Shown here: one piece after another, positions 8,308-17,407 of the stretch | How positions within the stretch are numbered: position 1 is the first letter of the stretch | Layout of the letters: the number at the start of each line of letters is the position of its first letter | Assembly (NCBI RefSeq): GCF_031454135.1 | Contig: NZ_JAVDQF010000001.1 | Location: 248,001 to 312,000, forward strand | Origin: Arthrobacter russicus | GTDB taxonomy: Bacteria; Actinomycetota; Actinomycetes; Actinomycetales; Micrococcaceae | Length of the DNA: 64,000 nt | Direction: 5' to 3' | Translations under genes and position numbers: made by a program | Notes under the pieces: model-generated | What the model saw: the letters and a program-made list of their open reading frames with translations, nothing else | What the model was told of the DNA's origin: nothing | Databases searched by the model: none

Positions 8308-8910
8308 ATGCGAAAGCTCGTCGTGCAGCAGTGGGTCACGGTTGACAACATCGCGGCGGAACCGGACGGTGGCTTGAGCTTCGTCTCCGGTGCTCCCTTC
8401 GACGATTCGGTCACCGACAATCCATTCCAGAACCGGGTGATGGAACTGATCGACTCGGTAGACACCATGATCCTCGGGGCCAACACCTACGCCCAGGCAA
8501 AGGACTACTGGCCGTATGCCACGGAACAGGGCAAATACGGCCAGAAACTCAACGGACTCAACAAGTTCGTTGCGTCCCGTAGCCTCGACGATGCACCATG
8601 GGGCGAGTTCGCACCGGCTACCGTGCTGCGGGACCCGGGCGGCACCATCCGGAAGCTCAAAGCGCAGCCCGGCAAAGACTTGTGGATCTGGGGCAGCCTG
8701 CAGCTCATGCGCTCGATGTTCGAGAGCGGACTGATCGATGAAGTTCGGTTGTTGCTTTGCCCGACTTCAAGGGGTGCGGGCCTCCGGGTCTTCGACAGCA
8801 GCCAAGACTTGACTTTGCTGGAGGCCGCTGGATTCGACAACGGCGTGACCCTGCTGCGCTATGGCGTGCCGAGTTTGCGCAGCGCCTCCTCGTCGGCGCT
8901 TCCGGGCTGA
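8308..8910 (+). CDS. Dihydrofolate-reductase-family (RibD C-terminal) reductase
   Basis: A 200-residue protein of the RibD C-terminal/DHFR-like fold. It starts MRKLVVQQWVTVDN, followed by a loop over the active site, MILGANTYAQAKDYWP (residues 51-66), FVASRSLD, and the NADPH-binding LWIWGSLQLMRSMFESGLIDEVRL, where the usual Gly-Gly appears as WGS. These proteins reduce pterin-like or unknown substrates and are common single genes in actinobacteria. The last 52 bases overlap the end of the convergent XRE-type regulator, an unusually deep tail-to-tail overlap. Confidence 0.85.
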   Translation: MRKLVVQQWVTVDNIAAEPDGGLSFVSGAPFDDSVTDNPFQNRVMELIDSVDTMILGANTYAQAKDYWPYATEQGKYGQKLNGLNKFVASRSLDDAPWGEFAPATVLRDPGGTIRKLKAQPGKDLWIWGSLQLMRSMFESGLIDEVRLLLCPTSRGAGLRVFDSSQDLTLLEAAGFDNGVTLLRYGVPSLRSASSSALPG

Positions 8911-9671
8911 GCGAAATAGACGTAAAGCACGTGTCCTTCCGGACCCGCCAAGGCGAACGTCTCGAACGACAACCGGAGGACGCCGGCGCCGGGCACGCGC
9001 AATTGCTTTTCTCCCATGGTGCGTTCGTAGACGTCGTGCGAATCCCACAGCGCTCGGAAAGGTTCGCTGCGCCGGCGAAGCTCCGCTACGAATCCGTCGA
9101 GTTCGCCACGCCGGGAGACCGCGGTGCCGCGCAGGCCGGCTACCGATTGCACAGCGATTTCCTGCCACTGCGGATAAACGGTTCCGGCCCGCGGATCGAG
9201 GAAGGTGAACTCGATCAGGTTGTACCCTGGGCTCCAGGCCGGATTGACCTGGGAAGCCAGTTCCCTGCTGGCCAGGACGTCGCGATTCGGTGCGACCACG
9301 AAAGCCGGCAGGTCTGCCCAGCGGTCGAGCAATTGAAGCACTCCGGGCCGCACCGCACCGCCAGGCGGTGCCTGACTCGTGCTGGGCATCGGGGGCGGCA
9401 TCACCAAGGACCAAAGGTATGACCGTTCGGTATCGTCCAGGCGCAGCACCCGGGCGAGGGCAGCCAGAATTTCCGCGGAAGGGTGATTGTCCCGCCCCTG
9501 TTCCAACCGGGTGTAGTAAGAAGGACTGACGCCGGCCAGGAGTGCTAGCTCCTCGCGGCGCAATCCTTTGACCCGCCGTCTCGTGTTGTCGACTACACCC
9601 GCCGACGTGGCATCGACCTTTTCCCGGCGGCTGCGCAGGAAGGACCCGAGTTGATTGTCGTCATGTGCCAT
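8859..9671 (-). CDS. Helix-turn-helix regulator with MmyB-like ligand domain
   Basis: A 270-residue XRE-type protein. Residues 1-90 hold the N-terminal extension and helix-turn-helix (GLRREELALLAGVSPSYYTRLEQGRDNHPS), a signature of the large actinobacterial MmyB-like group. Residues 110-260 match the MmyB-like ligand-binding domain (PAFVVAPNRDVLASRELA, NLIEFTFLDPRAG, W-x-x-H/D-VYERT, LRLSFETFALAG). Such regulators often control a neighbouring dehydrogenase or reductase. Here an SDR gene is divergent, with its start 115 bp away, and is the most likely target. Confidence 0.9.
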   Translation of the reverse strand: MAHDDNQLGSFLRSRREKVDATSAGVVDNTRRRVKGLRREELALLAGVSPSYYTRLEQGRDNHPSAEILAALARVLRLDDTERSYLWSLVMPPPMPSTSQAPPGGAVRPGVLQLLDRWADLPAFVVAPNRDVLASRELASQVNPAWSPGYNLIEFTFLDPRAGTVYPQWQEIAVQSVAGLRGTAVSRRGELDGFVAELRRRSEPFRALWDSHDVYERTMGEKQLRVPGAGVLRLSFETFALAGPEGHVLYVYFAQPGSADEEALRKLGTP

Positions 9672-9786
9672 CCCGACCTAGATTACTCTTCGACGGGGTC
9701 TGCCCCGGACTGCTCTATCCTGACCCTGCCAGGGCCACCCCCAAGGGGGAGTGGTATCGCTTCAATGCGCCTGTTTCGATGGAACC

Positions 9787-10659
9787 ATGACGAATGAAAC
9801 GAGTGAAACGAAAGTCTGGCTGATCACCGGATGTTCCCGGGGGCTGGGCCGCGCCTTGGCCGTCTACGCTCTGGATCGGGGCGATCGGGTGGCGGTCACG
9901 GCGCGCAATCGGGCGGCCGTGGTCGACCTGGCCGCTGCCTACCCGGACCGCGCTGTGGCTTTGGCCCTGGACGTCACCGATCCGGCCTCGGTGGCCGCGG
10001 CGGTCCGAGAATGCGAACAGGCGCTCGGCCGCATCGATGTCCTGGTGAACAATGCCGGATACGGCTATCTCGCTGCGATCGAAGAAGGAGAAGACTCCGC
10101 GGTCCGGGCGTTGTACGACACCAATGTGCACGGCGTGGTGACGATGCTCAAAGCAGTGCTGCCCGGCATGCGCGCCCGCGGCAGTGGGCAGATTGTCAAT
10201 ATCTCTTCTTTCGGCGGACTCGCGGCGTTTGCGGCTACCGGCTACTACCACGCCACGAAGTTCGCGCTCGAAGGCTTGTCCGAGTCGCTCGCGGCGGAGC
10301 TCGCACCGCTCGGCATTTCGGTGACCATAGCGGAGCCCGGCGGGCTCCGCACCGACTGGGCGGGCGAATCCATGCAGCAGTCGTCGATCCGTTTGGCGGA
10401 TTACGAACCGACGGCCGGAAAGCGCAGGGCCGCCACCTTGGCCGTTTCCGGAAAACAACCTGGAGATCCGGCGCGCGCTGCAGCAGCGATCGCGGTCGCC
10501 GTAGACGCCGAGCTGCCGCCGCTGCGCTTGCTGCTCGGTTCCGATGCGCTCGGCGGGGCACGCGCCCGCCTGGATCGGATGCGGCGCGACATCGACGCCA
10601 ACGAGGCGTTGACCGTGAGCACGGACCTGGTCGCCGCGCGGACCGTGGCGGAACGATGA
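9787..10659 (+). CDS. SDR-family NAD(P)-dependent oxidoreductase
   Basis: A 290-residue classical short-chain dehydrogenase. The cofactor loop TGCSRGLG lies at residues 14-21, NNAG near 95-98, the catalytic Ser in ISSFGG near 145, and the catalytic YHATK near 158-162. The C-terminus is longer than minimal SDRs and resembles the actinobacterial group next to MmyB-type regulators. The gene is divergent from such a regulator and shares an ATGA stop/start overlap with a second SDR gene, so the two are translated together. The substrate is unknown. Confidence 0.9.
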   Translation: MTNETSETKVWLITGCSRGLGRALAVYALDRGDRVAVTARNRAAVVDLAAAYPDRAVALALDVTDPASVAAAVRECEQALGRIDVLVNNAGYGYLAAIEEGEDSAVRALYDTNVHGVVTMLKAVLPGMRARGSGQIVNISSFGGLAAFAATGYYHATKFALEGLSESLAAELAPLGISVTIAEPGGLRTDWAGESMQQSSIRLADYEPTAGKRRAATLAVSGKQPGDPARAAAAIAVAVDAELPPLRLLLGSDALGGARARLDRMRRDIDANEALTVSTDLVAARTVAER

Positions 10660-11315
10660 GCCGTCCAGGCGCCTTCGTGGTGGTCGGTGCCGGTCCGGGC
10701 TTGGGCGCCTCGGCCGCCGCCCGGTTCGCCCGGGCTGGCTATCCGGTCGGGCTCATTTCGCGCAATGCCGAAACCTTGCGGCAGCTCTCGGCCGACTTGG
10801 GGTCCACCGGTGCGACGACAGATTTCGAAACCGCCGACGTCACCGACGAACTGGCGCTCAGCACAGCACTCGAGCTGTTGCGGGCCCGGCTGGGTCCGAT
10901 CGAGGCGGTGCTGTTCAGCCCCCGGCCGAGCCTCGGCTGGATCAAACCGGTCGTCGACACCACGCCGTCGGACCTGGAAAATGCGTTGGCGCTGAGCGTG
11001 CAAGCGGCCGCGTCGGTGGTCCGCGCGGTGGTACCTGATATGCGCCAACGCCGCAGCGGCAGCTTGTTGTTCACCAACGGTGGTGCTGCGGTGGAGCCGC
11101 ACCGGGACCGGGCCGTGTCCGGAGTCGCCTATGCCGCAGAGTCCGCCTACGTCCGGATGCTCCATGACACGGTTGCTGCAGACGGCGTCTATGCGGCGCA
11201 ATTGACCGTGGTCGGCCCGATCGGCCCCGGAGCCAAGCATGCACCGGAAGCGGTGGCCGAAGCACTCTGGCGGATGCATACGACCCGCGAGCAGGCACTG
11301 CTGGTGCTTCGCTGA
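10656..11315 (+). CDS. SDR-fold protein with altered active site
   Basis: A 219-residue protein translationally coupled to the preceding SDR by ATGA. The Rossmann start is GAGPGLGASAAARFARAG (residues 11-28), with VTDE and an NG/GG strand (LLFTNGG) where the catalytic Ser would sit. The expected YxxxK reads YAAES, so the lysine is missing, and the Ser position is also altered. It may be a non-catalytic partner of the coupled SDR or may use different chemistry. The length is slightly short for the family (about 250). Confidence 0.82.
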   Translation: MSRPGAFVVVGAGPGLGASAAARFARAGYPVGLISRNAETLRQLSADLGSTGATTDFETADVTDELALSTALELLRARLGPIEAVLFSPRPSLGWIKPVVDTTPSDLENALALSVQAAASVVRAVVPDMRQRRSGSLLFTNGGAAVEPHRDRAVSGVAYAAESAYVRMLHDTVAADGVYAAQLTVVGPIGPGAKHAPEAVAEALWRMHTTREQALLVLR

Positions 11316-11345
11316 ACTGTGTGCCGGCGCCGATCCGGGTCAGCG

Positions 11346-11369
11346 CCCCGGCTGGAACTCCAGCCGGGG
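11346..11369. terminator. Bidirectional hairpin terminator candidate
   Basis: A perfect 10-bp stem (CCCCGGCTGG with CCAGCCGGGG) closes a four-base AACT loop in the 74-bp gap between two converging genes. There is no strong U-run on either side. Confidence 0.6.
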
Positions 11370-11389
11370 TCACCCGTCCTGCATGCCTA

Positions 11390-14300
11390 CTACGCCTGCG
11401 CAGCAGCAAATTCCCCAGCGGATTCCGCGGGTTCCATGGAATCCGGATCACCGGCCAAAAGCCCGAACCGGCGCAAATCGCTGAGGTATTTTCGGATCAA
11501 CGCTTCGTCGAGATGTGGAAGGTCCTGTTCGACGCCCACCCCGGCCGCTTTCACTGCGGCACGGAACTGCCGATTCGCGGACGACTCGCCGTCCGAAGGC
11601 GAGCCCGGCTGCGCGAAAGCTTGCAGCAACGGGAGAACCGATTGCCGCCGTTGCTCCGTTGGCAATGCTTTCATCGCGTCTTCGAACCTGGTCAACCATT
11701 CTCGATAGTCCGCGACCCGGGCGAGCGGCACTCCGGCGGCCTCGATCCAATCGACGAAGACATCCTGCGAGACGCCGTCGTCGTGCCCGTTGAGCACGTT
11801 GAAGGTGTGGTAACCGGAATTCGCCCGGAGCCCGAGCTCCGTGATCGCTTCTGCAGTGAAATCGACGGGCAAGCCGTCATAGTGGGCTCGCTGCGGCCGG
11901 CCCTGCGCATCGAGCCGGTAGAACGAGCGCGGAGCCAGACCGGTGGCCGCGATGCTGAGCAGCAGCCTGGTGAACATATCGGGCAAATTGAGCTGACCGG
12001 CATATCGGCTGTGCGCCAGAATCATGTCAGAACGGAACACCGCAACCGGCAGCCCGGTCAGATCGTGCGCCTCGCGGAGCAACACCTCGCCGGCCCATTT
12101 GCTGTTGCCGTAACCGTTCGCATAGCTCCCATCGATCGGCCGTACCGGATTGATCTCGCGGATGTCCACCAATTCGTCGACCAAGCTGCCGTCCGGAAGC
12201 ACTGCGACGGCCACCGAAGAGACATAGCTGACCGGTTTGCGCGTTGTGGTGATGGCCAATTTGATGATTTCCGCGGTGCCGACCACGTTCGCCGTGAAAA
12301 GCTGGCGGTAGGGGAGCACGTGATTGACCAGTGCGGCGACGTGCACGATCCGGTCCACGGTGCTTGCCAACCGCAGCCAGGTCGCATCGGCCAAGCCGAA
12401 ATTGGGCTCGCCGAGGTCTCCTGCCAAGACCTCGAGGTGCTTTTCGGCAAGCTCCTGGAAGCGCGCGGTCAGCTGTGCGTCCGGTCCTTCGAACGCCTCG
12501 GCGACTCGGGACCTGGCTGCCTGGTCATCGCTGCCGCGGGCAATGCAGACCAACGTTCCGCCGGTTTCGGCAAGCCGTTCGAGCCATGCCAAGCAGACGA
12601 ATCGCCCCAGGTACCCATTGGCTCCGGTCAGCAGAACGGTCTTCGGCTCGGTGTTGGCGTCCGGCAAGGCGGCGGCCTGAGCGAGGGTCCGGCCGTCGAT
12701 GAACTTCGCCAAGCTGAGATCCGAGGCCCGAATCACTCCGCTGTCCGCGCCGTGCACCGAAGCGAAGCTGGCCCGGTCGGAAACTGCGGAGCGCTCCCGC
12801 TCGATGTAGTCGGCGATGCTGCCCAGGCTCGCGGTAGGGCTGTTCGTGGTTTGGATCGGCACATCGATCTGGAAGATGTTCTCCAGCATCGAGGCGAAGC
12901 TGAAGGCGGCGAGCGAATCTCCGCCGAGGTCGCCGAAATTCGATTCCGCCGTGAGCGCGGTCAGGTCGAGGCCGAGGGTCAGCTGCGCGGCCCGGCGCAC
13001 GGTCTCCAGAAGGGGCAATGCATCGCGCCGGGCCCGGAGCTCGTCAACTTGGCTCAGCCGCTTGTCCTCGATGTCCCGGTAGACCGCGTCAAGCTGCTCA
13101 CCGTAGCGGGCTTTGAGTGCCGGGCGGAGCAACTTTCCGAGCCCGGATAGCAACCCGTTTTCCTGGCTGAACGGCGTCCGTTCCAAGATGAAGTCCCGTG
13201 GGATCTCATAGGCATGCAACCCCGATTCGGCTGCGATCTTCTGGATCGACGCGGTGATTGCGGAACGTGGGTCCTGTGCACCGATCGCCTCGAGATTCGG
13301 CACCACGACGGCGAGCAGGAACGATTGCTCGCTGCTGCCGTAGACATAGATCTGTTTGACGAGCGGGCTGCTCGCTAGGCTGGCTTCGATATTGGCGACC
13401 GCGACGAATTCTCCTTGGGACAGCTTGAGCACGTTTTTGCTGCGGTCGACGTACACCAGCTCGTCCGGACCGACGAGCGCCATGACGTCTCCGGTTTTGT
13501 AGAAACCCTGTTCGTCGAAAACCTCCGAGTTGAGTTCCGGACGCCGGTAATAGCCTGGGATCTGCGTCTCGGTCTTGACGTAGAGTTCGCCGCGCGGGTT
13601 CGGTTTGTCGGTGCTGAAGTAGCCGAGCTCTGGAACGTCCACCAACTTGTAGTCGATGACTGTCGGACGGATGATTTTGCCGTCGGCAAGCACCCCGCCT
13701 CCGGTTTCCGTGGCACCATAACCGTCCCGGAGATGGAGTCGCAGGCAGGATTCGATGAAACTGCGGATTTCCGGCGACAGCGGGGCGCTGCCGCAAACTG
13801 CGGAGAGTACCCGGCCGCCGAAAAGCTGCTCTCGGAGTTCCGTCATCACGTCGGCTTCGCGTTGCCCGGAATCGACGGGCGAGCCGTCCGATTCGGATCC
13901 GGCCAGTCGGCTCAGTTCGCTGTGGAAGCGCTGGAACACCACCTCGCAGACCCGGGGAACCAAGCACAACGAGGTCGGACGAACCAAGAAAAGGTCCTCG
14001 AACAGGGTGGACATATCGCTTTTCGCGGCGAAATAGGCCACGCCGCCGCTCGCTATGGTGGACACCAGCCAGGCCCGGCCCATCATGTGGCTCATCGGCA
14101 TGTTCTGATAATGCAGCGCCGGTATCCGTTCCTCGGTGCCGAAGAATCCCCTTCGCCACAGTCTTGCGACCATGCTCTGGGTGTAGATCGCACCCTTTGG
14201 CGTTCCGGTGCTTCCGGAGGTGTAGATCAAGCAGGACATCGGGTCCTGACCGGCTTCCGGCACGAAAAGCGGCAGCTCCGGGAGGTCTTGGCCGGATTCC

Positions 14301-14974
14301 AGTTCCTGATCGAGCGTCCGGACCTTGACCCGCGGCGCAGCCTCCCGGAGGACCTTTGCTGCGGCGTCGAGCCGCTGCCGGTCCTGTTCGAAGTCTGCCG
14401 AATAGTCGAAAACCAGAATCTGCTCGAGGGAACCAAGCTCGGGGACCACGGCAGCGGCAGTTTCAAGATCTTCGATGCTGACGGCCAGCACCCGCGGCGC
14501 AATCTCTTGGAGGATCGGCGCGATCTGTTTCGCCGTCGAGCTGGTTTGCAGGGCCACCGTGACCGCACCCATCCGCGCAGCTGCCAAGTCCACCACGGTG
14601 TAATCGATGCTGGTGAATCCGAAGACTGCGAGGAAGTCGCCAGACCGGAGCCCGGCGGCATGCAAGGACCGAGACAGGAGGTCGATCCTGCTGCGAAGTT
14701 CGCGATAGGAAATCGCCTGGAAGGAATCCAGCAGGCCGGTGCTGAATTTCCCGGTCCGCGGATCCTGCACCAGCTGACGGGATCGCGCAGCCAGAGCATC
14801 CCGGTCCGCATAACCGGCCAAACAGCGGTCGATGATCTCCGCCAAGGCGAGCCCTGGATCGGACATCGACTCGATGACCGCGGGCAGCGGTCGGGCGGTC
14901 GCAAACTGGCGGTCATGGGCCGAAAGCTGCTCAATTCGTTCATCCAACTCGCCACGGTCGCGGACGTCAATCAT
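11390..14974 (-). CDS. car: Carboxylic acid reductase (adenylation-PCP-reductase)
   Basis: A 1194-residue three-domain enzyme reducing carboxylic acids to aldehydes with ATP and NADPH. The adenylation domain (about 90-640) shows YTSGSTGTPKG at 251-261, GYGATETGG near 418 and YKTGD near 492. The carrier domain has GDLGGDSL with Ser687 for phosphopantetheine. The thioester-reductase domain begins with TGANGYLG at 783-790, and YxxxK appears as YANGYGNSK near residue 1010. The length fits the Nocardia and Mycobacterium CAR family (about 1170). The ATG after AAGGGGAG is chosen. A phosphopantetheinyl transferase is needed to activate it and is not in this window. The physiological substrate is unknown; aromatic and fatty acids are typical. 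Confidence 0.92.
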   Translation of the reverse strand: MIDVRDRGELDERIEQLSAHDRQFATARPLPAVIESMSDPGLALAEIIDRCLAGYADRDALAARSRQLVQDPRTGKFSTGLLDSFQAISYRELRSRIDLLSRSLHAAGLRSGDFLAVFGFTSIDYTVVDLAAARMGAVTVALQTSSTAKQIAPILQEIAPRVLAVSIEDLETAAAVVPELGSLEQILVFDYSADFEQDRQRLDAAAKVLREAAPRVKVRTLDQELESGQDLPELPLFVPEAGQDPMSCLIYTSGSTGTPKGAIYTQSMVARLWRRGFFGTEERIPALHYQNMPMSHMMGRAWLVSTIASGGVAYFAAKSDMSTLFEDLFLVRPTSLCLVPRVCEVVFQRFHSELSRLAGSESDGSPVDSGQREADVMTELREQLFGGRVLSAVCGSAPLSPEIRSFIESCLRLHLRDGYGATETGGGVLADGKIIRPTVIDYKLVDVPELGYFSTDKPNPRGELYVKTETQIPGYYRRPELNSEVFDEQGFYKTGDVMALVGPDELVYVDRSKNVLKLSQGEFVAVANIEASLASSPLVKQIYVYGSSEQSFLLAVVVPNLEAIGAQDPRSAITASIQKIAAESGLHAYEIPRDFILERTPFSQENGLLSGLGKLLRPALKARYGEQLDAVYRDIEDKRLSQVDELRARRDALPLLETVRRAAQLTLGLDLTALTAESNFGDLGGDSLAAFSFASMLENIFQIDVPIQTTNSPTASLGSIADYIERERSAVSDRASFASVHGADSGVIRASDLSLAKFIDGRTLAQAAALPDANTEPKTVLLTGANGYLGRFVCLAWLERLAETGGTLVCIARGSDDQAARSRVAEAFEGPDAQLTARFQELAEKHLEVLAGDLGEPNFGLADATWLRLASTVDRIVHVAALVNHVLPYRQLFTANVVGTAEIIKLAITTTRKPVSYVSSVAVAVLPDGSLVDELVDIREINPVRPIDGSYANGYGNSKWAGEVLLREAHDLTGLPVAVFRSDMILAHSRYAGQLNLPDMFTRLLLSIAATGLAPRSFYRLDAQGRPQRAHYDGLPVDFTAEAITELGLRANSGYHTFNVLNGHDDGVSQDVFVDWIEAAGVPLARVADYREWLTRFEDAMKALPTEQRRQSVLPLLQAFAQPGSPSDGESSANRQFRAAVKAAGVGVEQDLPHLDEALIRKYLSDLRRFGLLAGDPDSMEPAESAGEFAAAQA

Positions 14975-15177
14975 CTCAGAACTCCCCTTCAACCAACTTA
15001 GTTCGGTTAGGCAACAGGTTATGGTTCGATTCTGATGATTGGCTGAAAACTGCTCCAGCGCTGGCATGATCCTGGTCGCACTCGTCGCAGGGCGTGGCGA
15101 AGCAACGAAGGTCCATCCACGGTCTTCTCGCCGCGGACTGGGGCTCTGACACTGACCCGACGTGGCCGGGGAACAGA

Positions 15178-15711
15178 TCAGCTGGGCGGCGTGGTCTTTC
15201 TGACGTTCGCCCCGGAAATGAGAACCCAGTGCGCATCGTCGCATTGCGCGACTGCGGTGAGCGCCCCGGAACCGGTGGGCACGACTTTCGACTGGTCAGC
15301 ATCATTCGGTTGAACCAGATCCCAAACCCCGGTGAGCACTGCGGTGCGGTCCGAGGCCTGGTTTTTGTCGATGCTGCTGAATTCCAGTTTGGCCGGCGCC
15401 AGCCGGCTGCTGAAGGCCTGGGCATGCCCCTGTTCGATGCCCGACCGATTTCGCATCACGGTGCCGTAGATGTTCACGAAATTGGCACGATCGGCGAACA
15501 ATCCGGCCAACCGAGCCGCATCGTGCTGATTGAAGGCGTCGGCGAATTGCTGGAGCAGATCCGCCGGGTTCGTTTGGCAGGCAGCAGCCTGACCGGCAGG
15601 ATCAGCCGCCTGCGTCGCGGCGCAACCGGAAATCCCGCACCCTGCCCCGGTAGCCAGCATGAGCAAGGTGGCAAGGCGAAGCGGCTTGATCGGCTTAGCG
15701 GAATTCGGCAT
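15178..15711 (-). CDS. SnoaL-like/DUF4440-type lipoprotein
   Basis: A 177-residue exported protein. The N-terminus is a basic and hydrophobic signal ending in a lipobox-like ISGC near residue 30. The mature part matches the NTF2-like SgcJ/EcaC or DUF4440 fold: LLQQFADAFNQHDAARLAGLFADRA, then FVNIYGTVMRNRSGIEQGH, and a C-terminal WVLISGANVRKT strand. Members bind or isomerise small hydrophobic ligands; no function can be assigned. The start MPNSAKPIKP is preferred because it places the signal peptide correctly. Its start is 210 bp from the divergent SGNH hydrolase gene. Confidence 0.82.
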   Translation of the reverse strand: MPNSAKPIKPLRLATLLMLATGAGCGISGCAATQAADPAGQAAACQTNPADLLQQFADAFNQHDAARLAGLFADRANFVNIYGTVMRNRSGIEQGHAQAFSSRLAPAKLEFSSIDKNQASDRTAVLTGVWDLVQPNDADQSKVVPTGSGALTAVAQCDDAHWVLISGANVRKTTPPS

Positions 15712-15920
15712 GCTCGGGGCTCCTGATCGGGAACGGAATGCGGACCTGCCCAAGGTTTCATGCGGACTGCCGGCAATCCAGCGCGCGGCGGCAAACCTTC
15801 CCTTTCGGGCAACTGCTTCGGGCAACGCAGCGGAACCGGAAGGCGGTTCGCAAACCGTCCCGGGACATTGCGTACCCGCCGGGCTAGTGACACCATGAGC
15901 CGCATGAGGAGAGTGCATCC

Positions 15921-17069
15921 ATGATGATCCGCACCGAACAGCTCGGCGAGCTGATCCAAGGCGCCGAGGAGATCGAGCCGACCGCGAAAGGACTCAGGCC
16001 GCATCGTCTACCGGCTTGGGTCCGAGCTCAGTTTCCGGATCCGCAATTGCTGTTGGTCGAGGCCCAACCCTCGGGTGTTCGGCTGGCGATGAATACCGAG
16101 GCGCGGGCCATTGAGCTCAAGATCCATTCCACCCGGGTCGGCTACCTCGGCATGGAACGGGCGCGTGGCGCCGTCGATGTCCTGGTCGACGGCGGGTTCC
16201 ACGATCGGGGGATACTCGAGGCCGGGGACCTGATCGAGGTCGATCTGGAAAACGGCAGCTCCGGCTTTCGCCCGGGAGCCAGTCAGCTGATCCGTTTCGA
16301 AACGTTGCCCGAGGGCAGGAAGCAGGTCGAAATCTGGCTGCCGCACAATGAATCGGTCGAATTGATCGAGCTGCTTGCGGATGCACCGCTGGCCCGTACA
16401 GCAGACCATCGACCGGTTTGGTTGCACCACGGCAGTTCGATCAGCCACGGCTCGAACGCCGCCGGTCCCAGCGAGATCTGGCCGGCGATCGCTGCGCACG
16501 CCGGCGGCGTCGCGCTCCACAACCTAGGTTTTGGCGGCAGTGCGCTGCTCGACCCGTTCATGGCCCGGGTCATGCGGGACCGTCCAGCCGATCTGATCAG
16601 CCTCAAACTCGGCATCAACGTGGTCAATCTCGACGGCATGCGATTGCGCACTTTCGGACCCGCGGTGCACGGTTTCTTGGATACCGTCCGGGACGGGCAT
16701 CCGGAGACTCCGCTGCTGCTGATCTCCTCGGTCCTGTGCCCGATCCACGAAGACACTCCAGGCCCCGGGGCCTTCGATCCGCGGAGCTTGGGCACCGGGA
16801 CCGTGAGCTTCATCGCGACTGGCGACCCAGCCGAGGTCGCGTACGGAAAGTTGAATCTGAAGGTCATCCGACGGGAGCTCGCGGCCATCGTCGAACAGCG
16901 TGCAGACCCGAATCTGCACTATCTCGATGGGACCGTGCTGTACGGAGAAGCTGACTCGGCAGCGCATCCGCTGCCGGATGCCCTGCATCCGGATACCCGC
17001 ACGCACCGGATCATCGGCGAACGCTTTGCCGACTTCGCCTTCGGACCGGGCGGACCGTTCAAGGCCTGA
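15921..17069 (+). CDS. SGNH/GDSL-family hydrolase with N-terminal beta domain
   Basis: A 382-residue protein. The N-terminal 165 residues look like the beta-sandwich found in SsfX3-type hydrolases. The SGNH catalytic domain follows: block I HHGSSISHG (about 172-180, nucleophile Ser), the block II Gly in GFGGSALLDP, block III in KLGINVVN (Asn), and block V DALHPDTRTH near 355-364 with the Asp and His. It lacks an obvious signal peptide, so it may act in the cytosol as an acetyl- or carboxyl-esterase. The ATG follows AGGAGAG. An ATG one codon later is equally possible. Confidence 0.87.
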   Translation: MMIRTEQLGELIQGAEEIEPTAKGLRPHRLPAWVRAQFPDPQLLLVEAQPSGVRLAMNTEARAIELKIHSTRVGYLGMERARGAVDVLVDGGFHDRGILEAGDLIEVDLENGSSGFRPGASQLIRFETLPEGRKQVEIWLPHNESVELIELLADAPLARTADHRPVWLHHGSSISHGSNAAGPSEIWPAIAAHAGGVALHNLGFGGSALLDPFMARVMRDRPADLISLKLGINVVNLDGMRLRTFGPAVHGFLDTVRDGHPETPLLLISSVLCPIHEDTPGPGAFDPRSLGTGTVSFIATGDPAEVAYGKLNLKVIRRELAAIVEQRADPNLHYLDGTVLYGEADSAAHPLPDALHPDTRTHRIIGERFADFAFGPGGPFKA

Positions 17070-17089
17070 GCACCTGGGGTCAACCGCTC

Positions 17090-17407
17090 TTGCCGGTAGA
17101 AGACATCGAATCGCCGGAAGTCAGTTTTTACCTCGGCGGCGCACAACCGCGGGCCGAACTCGAGTGGACAACCCCGGAAGTACCGGGACAGCGCGCCGGG
17201 TTCTTCCTCGACGAACTCGGCACCGAGCCGATCGACATCGTAACCATCGATCGCCGCGGGGCGGAACGCCCTGTCCACCTCCGGCCCGAAGCCGAGGAGG
17301 CAGAACTCGGCTACATGTTCCTGAATTCCAGGTGGGGGTCCGGCTACGCCATGGAGACCGCGAATCTCAGTCGGTTTTGCCGACGATCAAGGCGAGTCGC
17401 CCCTTGA
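17090..17407 (+). pseudogene. Remnant of a GNAT N-acetyltransferase
   Basis: About 105 codons read openly from a TTG without a convincing ribosome site. The segment LGYMFLNSRWGSGYAMETAN matches the acetyl-CoA-binding region of RimJ/RimL-type acetyltransferases (normally W-G-x-G-Y-A-x-E-A), preceded by an IDIVTIDRRG strand. The first third of the fold and the entire C-terminal part are absent, and the end runs 41 bases into the convergent oxidoreductase gene. It is most likely a decayed fragment. Confidence 0.6.

Noticed and set aside
11321-13150. 609-codon plus-strand frame
   Set aside because: It mirrors the carboxylic acid reductase gene and has shadow composition; the opposite strand encodes recognisable catalytic domains.
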